From JAVJSU01 sp040219275 (GTDB lineage Bacteria > Chloroflexota > Anaerolineae > Aggregatilineales > Phototrophicaceae), in assembly GCA_040219275.1 (NCBI GenBank), contig JAVJSU010000006.1:62001-126000 (forward strand): a DNA stretch of 64,000 bases. The letters run 5' to 3'. The notes under the pieces were generated by a model that worked only from the letters and a program-made list of their open reading frames with translations, was not told the origin of the DNA and ran no database searches. This document shows, piece by piece, positions 7,837 through 16,866 of the stretch. Position 1 is the first letter of the stretch. The number at the start of each line of letters is the position of its first letter. Position numbers and translations under genes: made by a program.

Positions 7837-10590
7837 ATGCGTCGTCTGTGGAGTGTCTTCGCGGTAAGTGTTTTTGTGATTGTAATGTGCTTTCTAAACG
7901 TGCGCCCCGCACAGGCACACGCCAATCTGTTAGAGGCACAACCCACAGCGAACACGGTGTTACAAAGTGCTCCACAGGAAATTCGCCTCACGTTCAGCGA
8001 AGCGTTGGAGGCACAATTCAGTCAGATTGACCTCTATAACGCCGCCGGAGATCAGCTAGAAACGTCTCCGGCGGTGGTTGATTCCACAGACGCGCATGTT
8101 TTGATATTAGCGTTAGACGATTTGCCCGATGGCATTTACACGGTGGCATGGCGTGTGGTTTCTAGCGTGGACGGACACACCACGCAGGGCAGTTTTCCGT
8201 TTAGCATCGGCGTGACGCTGGATAATGCCTTCGCGCTCGACGGTGCAAATACTGCCCTTCCGGTGGGCAATAGCCTGATCCGCATGGTTAACCTGCTCAG
8301 TCTGGCGCTGATGGTCGGCAGTGTGGGTTTCTGGCTGTTCGTATGGTCGCCTGCTAAATTCGCCGACGCGCCACAATTCGTACTCCGTATGGAGCGTTTA
8401 ATGTGGCTTGGTTGGGGCTTCGTCGGGGTGACGAGTGTGCTCTTACTGGTCATGCAAACGGAAACGATTACCGGAAAATCGTTTTTCAACAGTTTAGATG
8501 CGCTGGATACCGTACTATTTGACTCACGTTTCGGGCGTTTGTGGGTGTTGCGCGTCGGCGCATGGATATTATTTGGCGCGGTGTTGCGTTTTGTGAACAG
8601 TCGTGACCTTTCATATCGTCTGGCGTTCGTGGCGGGTTTGGGCGTATTGCTCACGCAGAGTTTATACAGCCATGCGGGTGCGGCAGAGGATGCGTTTGTC
8701 GCCGTACTGGTTGATGGCTTGCACCTGAGCGCGATGGCGTTTTGGGTAGGCGGGCTGATCCAATTTTTGAACATTCTGCCCCTCGTGCGAAAAGATGACA
8801 CCGCGAAAACGGGCGTGCTTGTCGCGCAATTCTCGATTTATGCACGGCTCGGCGTGATTGTGTTGATGCTCACCGGAATATACGCGACGTGGTTGCAGGT
8901 TGGCTCAGTCGATGCGCTCATCAACACCGATTACGGACGTGCCTTAATCATCAAATTGGCGCTGATTTTGCCTTTGCTGGCGATTGCCGCCGTGAATTTA
9001 TTCATGACGCAACGTGGATTGACTCGCGATGAAGCGGTGTGGAACGGGCGTTTACGCAAGCTCGTGAGTGCAGAAATTGTGCTGACTGTGCTCATACTCG
9101 GCGCGGTGGGTGTGATGACCTCGATTGAACCGGCGCGCAGTAATTATGCAAAAATCAGCGCCACGCCGGAAAGTGCCGATTTTTCCGCGCAAGCCACTGT
9201 CGATGATTTACAGATCGACTTCACTGTGTCGCCTGCTTATACCGGAGAAAATACGTTTATCCTGCGCCTCTCCACCACAGACGGCGCACCTGTGAACGAT
9301 GCCTCGCTCATTCGTCTACGCTTTACGCAACCTACAGGCGACCTCGGTGAAAGTGAATTACGCCCTGAATTTATCGGCGATGGCGTGTATCAAATCAGTG
9401 GCGCGAACTTGAGTCTGCCCGGTGATTGGCGCATCCGCACAACGATTCAACGCCCCGCTGAATATGATGCCGTGACTGATTTTACGCCGGGCATCACCGC
9501 CCCACCACCACCCCGCCTCATTGATCCTGGGCCATCAGAAAATGGGCGACTTTCTGCGGCGCTTCTGGTGGGTCTTGGGCTGGTCGCGCTAGGATTTTTG
9601 ACCTTTCCACAACGGCGAACGCTGGCTTCAGGTGTGCTGGTGGGCGGACTCATGATTTGTGTCATGGGCGTTGAACCGCGCCTTGCTGAAAGTCTTGCTG
9701 AAAATACCGCCAACGCGGAAAATATCACGATTGCCGAAACCCTACCGGATAACGCACCGATTCGCCTCATCACAGGCGGAAATTTACCCACGCCGATGCT
9801 CATTACGGCAGGCGGAGATTTGTTCCAATCGGATGGCGACACATGGGATCGGGTCAATTTCGTTGGTCATGTGAACGACCTATTTGTTGAAACCAACGGC
9901 GGGCAATGGTTGGCGGCGGATAACGGCGTTTATTTCCGTGACAGCGCGGACGATACGTCATGGCAACTCGTCAATCCCGCGCCATCGAAAACGTTGATTT
10001 CCACACACGGCTATTTGTATGCACTTGGCGCGGGCGACATGGTACGTATCCAACAGGGGAGCAACGCCTTAACCAGCGAACCGCATCTGCTGGACGTGCC
10101 GGAAAGTGACGCACCGAGCAACCAATTCGTGATGCTCGGTAATCATACGCATGTTTTACACAACGGGCGCGATGTCTTCCTCAGCAGTGATCTCGGCTTA
10201 AGCTGGCAGGCATTAAATGCGCCTGAATCGGTTACCCTGATTAGCGATGATCCAAACGGCAACCTGCTGGCGATTACGTCCACTGAAATTTTGCGCTGGA
10301 ATTGGAGCACCGCCACATGGGGAAATCCCCTGCCCCTGCCGGAAGGCAACTCTGTCACCGATATACAGATTTTCCAGAATCGCTTATATGCACTAGCAAA
10401 CGGACAGGTTTACTCACAGGTCGGCGCGGATTGGGAGCGACTCGACGTGAACGAGGATGCACAATTTACTGATCTCGCACAACGCTACCCCAATGTGCTG
10501 TTTGCACTGGATGCGATCAATCTTCAACTGTGGCAGATGACCGCCAGTGGCACATGGACAGTCACGCCCATTAATGTCGGCGCAAATTAG
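7837..10590 (+). CDS. CopC-CopD fusion with C-terminal propeller-like domain
   Basis: A 917-residue copper-resistance-type protein. The signal peptide ends AQA-27, leaving His28 as the mature N-terminus. Residues 28-126 are a CopC domain with Asp112 and His114 in VDGHTTQG, so the His1/Asp/His Cu(II) site appears complete. Residues ~140-435 are a CopD multi-helix membrane domain with HLSAMAFWVGG. Residues ~455-550 form a beta domain resembling FixH/YtkA, followed by one membrane helix (~565-590). From ~630 the repeated motifs (LITAGGDLFQSDGDTWDRV, DVFLSSDLGLSWQAL) look like a Ycf48/BNR-type beta-propeller. CopC binds periplasmic Cu(II) and CopD is thought to pass copper inward. The propeller extension is unusual. 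Confidence 0.88.
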   Translation: MRRLWSVFAVSVFVIVMCFLNVRPAQAHANLLEAQPTANTVLQSAPQEIRLTFSEALEAQFSQIDLYNAAGDQLETSPAVVDSTDAHVLILALDDLPDGIYTVAWRVVSSVDGHTTQGSFPFSIGVTLDNAFALDGANTALPVGNSLIRMVNLLSLALMVGSVGFWLFVWSPAKFADAPQFVLRMERLMWLGWGFVGVTSVLLLVMQTETITGKSFFNSLDALDTVLFDSRFGRLWVLRVGAWILFGAVLRFVNSRDLSYRLAFVAGLGVLLTQSLYSHAGAAEDAFVAVLVDGLHLSAMAFWVGGLIQFLNILPLVRKDDTAKTGVLVAQFSIYARLGVIVLMLTGIYATWLQVGSVDALINTDYGRALIIKLALILPLLAIAAVNLFMTQRGLTRDEAVWNGRLRKLVSAEIVLTVLILGAVGVMTSIEPARSNYAKISATPESADFSAQATVDDLQIDFTVSPAYTGENTFILRLSTTDGAPVNDASLIRLRFTQPTGDLGESELRPEFIGDGVYQISGANLSLPGDWRIRTTIQRPAEYDAVTDFTPGITAPPPPRLIDPGPSENGRLSAALLVGLGLVALGFLTFPQRRTLASGVLVGGLMICVMGVEPRLAESLAENTANAENITIAETLPDNAPIRLITGGNLPTPMLITAGGDLFQSDGDTWDRVNFVGHVNDLFVETNGGQWLAADNGVYFRDSADDTSWQLVNPAPSKTLISTHGYLYALGAGDMVRIQQGSNALTSEPHLLDVPESDAPSNQFVMLGNHTHVLHNGRDVFLSSDLGLSWQALNAPESVTLISDDPNGNLLAITSTEILRWNWSTATWGNPLPLPEGNSVTDIQIFQNRLYALANGQVYSQVGADWERLDVNEDAQFTDLAQRYPNVLFALDAINLQLWQMTASGTWTVTPINVGAN

Positions 10591-10598
10591 GAGACACT

Positions 10599-11339
10599 AT
10601 GTCGCTTGTAACCAACTTGAACATTTTGCTGAGGATGCAATTCGCCAGTTTGCGCTGGTTCTGGGCATCGGTGATGGTCAATAGTTTTGTGATTCCGCTG
10701 TCATTTCTGGTGATCTGGTACTATTTCGCGGAAGGAGTCGCCAGCACCGACACGATGATTTATTTTCTGGCGGGGAACATCACACTGGGCTTGCTTTTCG
10801 GCAATATGAATCGCGTCGCTAGCCGCTTCGCATTTTTGAAAGATACCGGCGCGCTGGATTATTACGCCACCCTGCTCACCAATAAAACCCTGCTGATTTT
10901 CTCGGTGACGCTGGTCTTTTTACTGGTTTCATTGCCGGGAGTGATCGCGGGATTGATCGCCGGAATCATCTTGCTCGATGTGCCGATTAGCGTCCATCCC
11001 ATGCTCGCCGTCGCGCTGATTCTCGGCTCGTTCTCGCTCTCGACGATGGGCGCGGTGATCGGTGTTTTCAGTCGTTCGTTTGAGCAATCCATCACGACGA
11101 CGCAACTGTTCACACTCGGCTTGATGGTGCTTTCGCCCGTTTTTGTGGAAGTAAACCGCCTGCCGCTCATCCTGCAATGGACGAGTCGCCTTGTGCCGAC
11201 GACCTACACAGTGCAAGCCGTCCGCGATGCGCTCATCTCAGATTTAGGGGTGAATTTCTGGCTGAATCTTGCGATACTGGTGCTGTTTAATATCGGGGCG
11301 CTGTGGGCGGTGCATCGTCGCATGGAATGGCGTGCCTGA
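10599..11339 (+). CDS. ABC-2-type permease
   Basis: A 246-residue integral membrane protein with about six hydrophobic segments and an ABC-2 layout, including a cytoplasmic KDTGALDYYATLL loop and the late VPTTYTVQAVRDAL motif before the last helices. The ATG lies 8 nt after the CopC-CopD stop with GGAGA upstream, so it is co-transcribed and probably coupled. It is the obvious partner of the ATPase at 6216. The transported substrate is unknown. A copper-centre assembly (NosFY-like) or copper-stress export role is inferred from the operon. Confidence 0.85.
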   Translation: MSLVTNLNILLRMQFASLRWFWASVMVNSFVIPLSFLVIWYYFAEGVASTDTMIYFLAGNITLGLLFGNMNRVASRFAFLKDTGALDYYATLLTNKTLLIFSVTLVFLLVSLPGVIAGLIAGIILLDVPISVHPMLAVALILGSFSLSTMGAVIGVFSRSFEQSITTTQLFTLGLMVLSPVFVEVNRLPLILQWTSRLVPTTYTVQAVRDALISDLGVNFWLNLAILVLFNIGALWAVHRRMEWRA

Positions 11340-11369
11340 TGATTTCGTAAGAGTTAGGCGGGTCGTCGT

Positions 11370-12557
11370 ATGTCAAGAAAATTTTTCTACGGATGTTTCA
11401 TCGTGTTTTCATCAGTGCTATTTGGGCTTATCATTAGCGCACAAGCCGATCTGACCGCCGCCCTCCGCACGGAAACACGCCTCTATCAACAGCCGGATGC
11501 CCTCGCGCCCTCGTTCGCCACGTTGGATGCGGAAACTGACATCACCATTTTAGGTCGTACAGAAATTCCGATGTGGGTGCTCATTGAAGCGGGCGAATTA
11601 AGCGGATGGATGCCTGCGGGTGTGGTCGCTTTGTCGGAAAACGTGACTCTGCTGGATTTACCCGTGCGTGACTCTGTGGTCGCCATCCCTGACGGCACAG
11701 AAGTGGTTATCGCAGAGACCATGCGTGCCTATACCGAGGATGAACGTCTGCTCGGATTCATGGATATGCTACTGAACACGCCCATTTTCTATAACATGGA
11801 TACCGACACGCTGGATGCGATCTTCGCTGAGGGACGGGCGCTCGGTAATCGTGCCGATGTGTTCACCAAAGTTGGCGACAGCGACACGACCAGCGGGGAT
11901 TATCTGCAACCTATCGGGCTAGGCGCACAATATTGTGAACTCGGCAGTTATGACTATCTGCAAGCGACAATTGACCTGTATTCCACCCCACCACTCAACG
12001 GCATCCGCACGTCATTTAGCAATACCAGCGTCGCCGCGATTAATGGCTTGACGATGGTCGCCGCGCTCGATCCATTCTGGACGGATTCGCCCGCCTGCAA
12101 CAACGGTGAATCGCCTCTCGCCTGCGAATATCGTCTGGTAGAGCCGAGCGTATCCGTGATTATGCTGGGACGCATGGACGTGACCTATTTTGATGCGGCG
12201 TTTTATCGTGAGAATGCGGTGCGCGTCATCGAAGACTCGATCAGTCGCGGGGTGATCCCCATATTGACCACGTTCGTCGTCCTGCCGGATAACTTCGCGT
12301 GGGAAAACTCCATCGAATTCAACGCCACGCTGGTTGATCTGGCGACAGAATACGACATCCCGCTGATTAATCTGTGGCGGGCGGTGCAACCTCTGCCGCG
12401 ATTTGGCATCGGACCGGATTTAACCCACCTGCACCATCAACTCGACCAATTCTGTAATTTCACCGGCGCAGAAACCGAACTCGGCGGGACGCTCCGCAAC
12501 TTGCTCACGCTTCAGGCGCTTGACCTGATTAGGCAGAGTACACTAAACTCAGAGTAG
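11370..12557 (+). CDS. secreted SGNH-hydrolase-like protein with SH3-like N-domain
   Basis: A 395-residue exported protein (signal peptide 1-26). Residues ~30-85 resemble a bacterial SH3 domain (TRLYQQPDALAPSFATL to WVLIEAGELSGWM), which typically binds wall polymers. Residues ~165-385 resemble an SGNH/GDSL fold, with a GDS-like block in FTKVGDSDTTSG and a terminal D-x-x-H block in GPDLTHLHH. In this family Ser plus Asp/His form the catalytic set of esterases and acyl-hydrolases. The canonical Asn and Gly blocks are not obvious, so activity is uncertain. It begins 30 nt after the permease and may be the last gene of that operon. Confidence 0.65.
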   Translation: MSRKFFYGCFIVFSSVLFGLIISAQADLTAALRTETRLYQQPDALAPSFATLDAETDITILGRTEIPMWVLIEAGELSGWMPAGVVALSENVTLLDLPVRDSVVAIPDGTEVVIAETMRAYTEDERLLGFMDMLLNTPIFYNMDTDTLDAIFAEGRALGNRADVFTKVGDSDTTSGDYLQPIGLGAQYCELGSYDYLQATIDLYSTPPLNGIRTSFSNTSVAAINGLTMVAALDPFWTDSPACNNGESPLACEYRLVEPSVSVIMLGRMDVTYFDAAFYRENAVRVIEDSISRGVIPILTTFVVLPDNFAWENSIEFNATLVDLATEYDIPLINLWRAVQPLPRFGIGPDLTHLHHQLDQFCNFTGAETELGGTLRNLLTLQALDLIRQSTLNSE

Positions 12558-12586
12558 CGAGTATGAAATTCTACTAGGAGAAATCA

Positions 12587-13867
12587 ATGAAAGACCTGTT
12601 TCCGGGATATTATCAACGCACAGAAGGAGAACTAGATAAATTATGGTCAGAAGCAACCTTTGTTTTTGATACAAACGTCTTGTTGAATCTATACAGATAT
12701 TCTCCTGATACAAGTAAAGAATTTCTTGGTATTCTTGAAAAATTAGCCGAGCAAGAAAGATTATGGATACCCTACCAAGTGGCTTCAGAATACCAAAAAC
12801 ATCGATTGTTCATTGCCAATGAAGTCACAAATACCTATGAGCAGATCAAGAATCACTTGGATGCTAAAAACAATGAAATCAGAAAAATATTTGGTGATTT
12901 ACAGAATCGAATTCAATCAAATTTAGACAGTTTGTTTGAAAATCTTGATGGTGCGATTGAGCAACTAAAGGATGAGATCGAAACCGAAAAACAAGCTCAC
13001 CTTGAATGGCTTGCTGAGGATGAACTAACAGACAAACTAGCTGAGTTATTCAAAAATAGAGTTGGTGCATCCTATTCCTTTGATGAGTTAAAGGAAAAAT
13101 ATTCTCAAGGCGGAGAACGATTTAAAAAATTCACACCTCCCGGCTATGCGGATATGCAAAAGGGCGGTACAGCTCAATATAGCGATTTTATTATCTGGTC
13201 ACAAATCATCAACTTTACAAAAATCAATAAAAAGCCTGTTATTTTTGTAACTGACGATCAAAAAGAAGATTGGTGGACAATCGTAGGCGAAAAACGTATT
13301 GGTCCCCGTTCCGAACTCATTATAGAAATGACAAAAGAGACTTCTCAGGAATTTCATATGTATGTTCCTGATAGAGACTTTCTCGAAGAAGCTAGGCAGA
13401 AGTTAAGTGTTCAAATCACTGATGATGCGTTAGAAGAAGTTGAAACAACATTGGAGCGATATTCAGAAAGATCTAATTTCATGTCATCCGCCATCGAAAA
13501 TATATTTTTGGAAAGTTTAGAAGACCAAATTATTCCGGCTATTTATACAGAAGAGTTGCTTAATATCGCCAAGAAGTTAAACCCTTCGGTAAAGAGCTTT
13601 ATGGATATTGATCCCAATATCATGTACACGAGCCTTAATATAATGCATAATAATCAATACCCGTGGTTGACTGGAGCATTACCCAATAGTATTGGCGAAG
13701 TCGTTAACCAAATTGGTATACAACCCTTAAATTTTGGACTAGACACAAAAGTTACCATCCCTAATTATTTTGCCAATCGTTTTGACAAAAATGACAATTT
13801 ACTTAGCGACGTTGAAACATCTGAAGCAGAACAAGATGCACCAGTCGATTCTGTAGAAGACGACTAA
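12587..13867 (+). CDS. PIN-like domain protein (PIN_8/DUF4935-like), AT-rich
   Basis: A 426-residue cytoplasmic protein. The N-terminal part has the PIN start FVFDTNVLLNLYR (Asp28), and the later block KPVIFVTDDQKEDWW supplies further acidic residues, as in PIN-like nucleases. Between them is a long charged helical insertion (~75-165) that is probably a coiled coil. PIN-like proteins of this type are predicted RNases and often occur in defence or mobile contexts. TAGGAGAAATC gives a strong ribosome-binding site. Base composition is visibly more AT-rich than all neighbours, with many AAA, GAA and ATT codons, which points to horizontal acquisition. No antitoxin partner is adjacent. Confidence 0.75.
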   Translation: MKDLFPGYYQRTEGELDKLWSEATFVFDTNVLLNLYRYSPDTSKEFLGILEKLAEQERLWIPYQVASEYQKHRLFIANEVTNTYEQIKNHLDAKNNEIRKIFGDLQNRIQSNLDSLFENLDGAIEQLKDEIETEKQAHLEWLAEDELTDKLAELFKNRVGASYSFDELKEKYSQGGERFKKFTPPGYADMQKGGTAQYSDFIIWSQIINFTKINKKPVIFVTDDQKEDWWTIVGEKRIGPRSELIIEMTKETSQEFHMYVPDRDFLEEARQKLSVQITDDALEEVETTLERYSERSNFMSSAIENIFLESLEDQIIPAIYTEELLNIAKKLNPSVKSFMDIDPNIMYTSLNIMHNNQYPWLTGALPNSIGEVVNQIGIQPLNFGLDTKVTIPNYFANRFDKNDNLLSDVETSEAEQDAPVDSVEDD

Positions 13868-13960
13868 TTGATAACCCCACCTTCCCAAATTGGAACGTCC
13901 GGCGGATAATCCGTGACTTTGTAGGTAACACGAATTCACAAATTCAACGGACGTTCCTGT

Positions 13961-15514
13961 ATGACGCAAGTCGCAAACACACAAAAATTCGCCCTCATCG
14001 CGCTAGAAATCGCCCTTCTGATGCTGATTCTGGGCATCGCCGCGCATTTACGCATCGCCAATAACGCCAACACCCCCGGATGGTACACCGACGAAGCCAC
14101 CCATATTGACATCGCGCAGAATCTGGTCGAGGGCAAAGTCCAATATCTGGCAATCAATCAATCCGTGCTCATCGCCGGACGCTTGCCCCTGTTTGGTAAC
14201 GTGCTGGCACTGGCAATGCGTCTGTTCGATGGCGACGGCATCACAGTTGCGCGTGGACTGACGGGCTGGCTCGGTGTGTTGAGCGTCTTTTTACTCTGGC
14301 TGACCGCACGACTGAGCACGAAAGACCGTGCGCTGGCGATTCTATCGGCGATGATGCTGGCGATTTATCCGTCGGCGGTGATCTATAGCCGGATCGCGTT
14401 CAGTTACAATTTGCTCACGCCGCTTGTGTTATTAGCCACACTCGGCATGGTGATGTATTGGCGCGGGAGTCGGGGCTGGTTAGTGCTGGCATCGCTGGCA
14501 ATCGGCATCGGCATCACGTCAGATTTGATGATTGGCTCATTGATCGCGCCGCTGTTGGTCGTGGCTTTCGTGCGTCGTCCGCTGGATGTGTTCTGGGCGA
14601 TCATTCTGGTCGCGCTCCCGTTTGGATGCTACGCGGGCTACATGCTCCTGACCGCGCCGGACGTATTCATCTTCGATTTTCAGCAGACTTTCGGGCGTTT
14701 GGGCGGCACGCCAATTGATGAGCAAATTTTCAACGTCGCGCAGAATTACACCGTACTGCTCAATCAAGAATTCTGGTTTCCATTAGGTGTCGTCGGCATA
14801 TTTTTGATCCGTCCGCGCCATGTGCGTGGCATCCTCGCGCTGACATTTTTTCTGGCGTTTGTGCTTTCCGGCAGAACCTTCGCGCTGTTCAACCTCAGCT
14901 TTTATTACGTCACGCCGTTGTTGCCTTTGCTGGCGTTCGGCATGGGCGCGGTGATTCGCTACGGCGCGGAAATCATCTATACGAGCACTGATTTTCTGCT
15001 GTGGGAACGGTTTAGGCTCAACAAACCAGTACGATTTGTCATCACGGCGGCGAGTCTTGTGGTCGTCGTTGGAATGCCGCTGACCTTCACGTTTACACAG
15101 ACCAACGATCAGATTGTGGATGGATTCGTCACGGAAATTGATGGCTTTCTGCTCAATCCGGCACAGGGGCGCCAGATTGCCGATCACATCAATCAGGGTA
15201 TCGCGCCTGATGATGTTGTCATTGCGTCCGTCGGGGTAGCATGGGCGATCAACGCCAATGTGACCGACTTTCAGATGAGCGTGTCCTATATAGGTGTGGA
15301 TACGGTGCATTTTCCGGGCGATTTGCCACCTGACCGTTACGCTTTTGATCCGCGCTACGAAACGGCGACTTATGCGGTGGTCGATAATCTATGGGTGCAT
15401 TGGGGCGCGGTGCATATGCCCGCCGTCGCTGATATGCTGGCGGATATTCAAGCCAACTGGACGCTGGAAGTCGAAGTCGGCGATATGCGCGTCTATCGCA
15501 ACCCGACGCGGTGA
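13961..15514 (+). CDS. GT39/ArnT-like membrane glycosyltransferase
   Basis: A 517-residue polytopic membrane protein with about ten to twelve hydrophobic segments. It has the family hallmark near the N-terminus, a periplasmic loop with an acidic pair (PGWYTDEATHIDIAQNLVEG). Members of this fold (PMT, ArnT, GT-83) transfer sugars from polyprenyl-phosphate donors to proteins or lipids outside the membrane. The C-terminal ~130 residues are soluble and extracytoplasmic. No strong ribosome-binding site is visible before ATG 13961, so the start is the weakest part of the call. Donor and acceptor cannot be inferred. Confidence 0.75.
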   Translation: MTQVANTQKFALIALEIALLMLILGIAAHLRIANNANTPGWYTDEATHIDIAQNLVEGKVQYLAINQSVLIAGRLPLFGNVLALAMRLFDGDGITVARGLTGWLGVLSVFLLWLTARLSTKDRALAILSAMMLAIYPSAVIYSRIAFSYNLLTPLVLLATLGMVMYWRGSRGWLVLASLAIGIGITSDLMIGSLIAPLLVVAFVRRPLDVFWAIILVALPFGCYAGYMLLTAPDVFIFDFQQTFGRLGGTPIDEQIFNVAQNYTVLLNQEFWFPLGVVGIFLIRPRHVRGILALTFFLAFVLSGRTFALFNLSFYYVTPLLPLLAFGMGAVIRYGAEIIYTSTDFLLWERFRLNKPVRFVITAASLVVVVGMPLTFTFTQTNDQIVDGFVTEIDGFLLNPAQGRQIADHINQGIAPDDVVIASVGVAWAINANVTDFQMSVSYIGVDTVHFPGDLPPDRYAFDPRYETATYAVVDNLWVHWGAVHMPAVADMLADIQANWTLEVEVGDMRVYRNPTR

Positions 15515-15635
15515 CTTCTTAGGGGAACGCTCAGAGCAACTTTACCCTGCGCTATGTTCACGCTTACATCCCTTTAACCTACAGTCCCTAACGTTATATA
15601 CAGAACGCATATTGATTTAGCAAAAGGGACGATTC

Positions 15636-16646
15636 ATGAGAAACAAAAGTTTACTGATTTTTATCAGCATGATGCTAATGGCACTCCTGTTAGCGGCATG
15701 TGGCGGTGATGCTGATGATAGCACCGAGCCAACAGAAGCGAATATTGCCACCAGTGATGTTATCGTAGACGTAACGGACGAACCAACGGAAGTCGCTTTA
15801 GCAGAAATCACGCCGGAAATGACCGTCGAAATGGACATGACCGAAGAGTTGACACCGGAAGTTATTTTGGAGCTGACCGAGGATATGGTTCAAATGGCAG
15901 ATATGACTGCCGAAGCAACCATTGAGATGGAAGTCACTGACGACATGGACATGACCGATGAAATGACCCCGATAGCGACGATGGATATGGAAGCCACAGA
16001 AGACATGACTCCGGAAGTCACCATGGAAGCGACTGACGACATGGACATGACCGCCGAGATGACTGCCGAAGCAACCATGGAAGCGACTAACGACATGGAC
16101 ATGACCGCCGAAGCAACTGTAGAAGTGGATATGGAACCTTCATTTATGATTGAGGTAACTGGCGCTGTGACGCTCTCATTCGATGAGGAAAGTGGAGAAT
16201 TTTCCTACGATTATGAAGAGCCTGCCACAAGCATTGGTCCAGAAAATACTGCCAGCCCGAATAGTGGTATCTATACGTTCACCTTTAGATACACCGATGA
16301 TGACGATGTGGAAACCCTTATCTTCGTGACCTTCTCCGATAATTTTGAAGAAGGCATATACACCACACCTGATGAAATTACCGAAGAAGAAGCCAGTGAC
16401 GACGCGTTTATTCCATTGATTGTCGGCTCGGTGAATGTGTCGGATGATCTTTCTTTCACCACCGTGCTAGACGGTGTTATCACGCTGGATCAATTCGCAG
16501 ATGAACTCGCTAGCGGTAGCTTCGACTTCACATTGGCAAACACAGACAACCTCGATGAAACGGTCACATTGTCAGTTGAATTCGAAAATCTTGAGGTGCA
16601 AACCAACCCGCTTGAAGCCGTGGATGAAGTCGAAACAGACGGCTAA
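15636..16646 (+). CDS. lipoprotein with Met/Asp/Thr-rich repeats
   Basis: A 336-residue lipoprotein. The N-terminus has a type II signal with lipobox LLAAC (Cys at ~22) followed by GGDADD, so it is exported and lipidated. Residues ~60-165 are imperfect repeats built from units such as MTAEATMEATDDMD and DMTPEVTMEA, dominated by Met, Asp, Glu and Thr. The last ~165 residues look like a beta-sandwich (FMIEVTGAVTLSFDEE and onward). Met-rich acidic stretches can bind Cu(I) or Ag(I) in other proteins, and copper genes lie 5 kb upstream, but a simple flexible spacer is equally possible. A strong terminator follows, so it is likely monocistronic. Confidence 0.75.
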   Translation: MRNKSLLIFISMMLMALLLAACGGDADDSTEPTEANIATSDVIVDVTDEPTEVALAEITPEMTVEMDMTEELTPEVILELTEDMVQMADMTAEATIEMEVTDDMDMTDEMTPIATMDMEATEDMTPEVTMEATDDMDMTAEMTAEATMEATNDMDMTAEATVEVDMEPSFMIEVTGAVTLSFDEESGEFSYDYEEPATSIGPENTASPNSGIYTFTFRYTDDDDVETLIFVTFSDNFEEGIYTTPDEITEEEASDDAFIPLIVGSVNVSDDLSFTTVLDGVITLDQFADELASGSFDFTLANTDNLDETVTLSVEFENLEVQTNPLEAVDEVETDG

Positions 16647-16672
16647 GTTCGTAATTCGCTGATCTTAATTGC

Positions 16673-16707
16673 AAAAAGGCGAGTCGTGAATCGAACTCGC
16701 CTTTTTT
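16673..16707 (+). terminator. rho-independent terminator
   Basis: A 12-bp stem, AAAAAGGCGAGT (16673-16684) / ACTCGCCTTTTT, with a 10-nt loop and a T run. It ends the lipoprotein transcript. Confidence 0.92.
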
Positions 16708-16866
16708 ACACTTCTCATTTCAAACTTTGACCTACTCCGTAAGAATTCTATATAAACTCACCCTGCGTTAACACCAATTCCTATAATGATACGTACATGA
16801 GTAGTAGACCGAAGAAAACAATGAGTCTGCTATACTATAAAGTGATTGTGACTGGAGACACAAACG

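Noticed and set aside
8136..8801. 221-residue minus-strand frame inside the CopC-CopD gene
   Set aside because: Antisense shadow of a well-supported gene, with no ribosome-binding site and a Ser/Thr/Arg-rich composition typical of such shadows.
15890..16102. Low-complexity minus-strand frame
   Set aside because: Complement of the Met/Asp repeat region of the lipoprotein gene.
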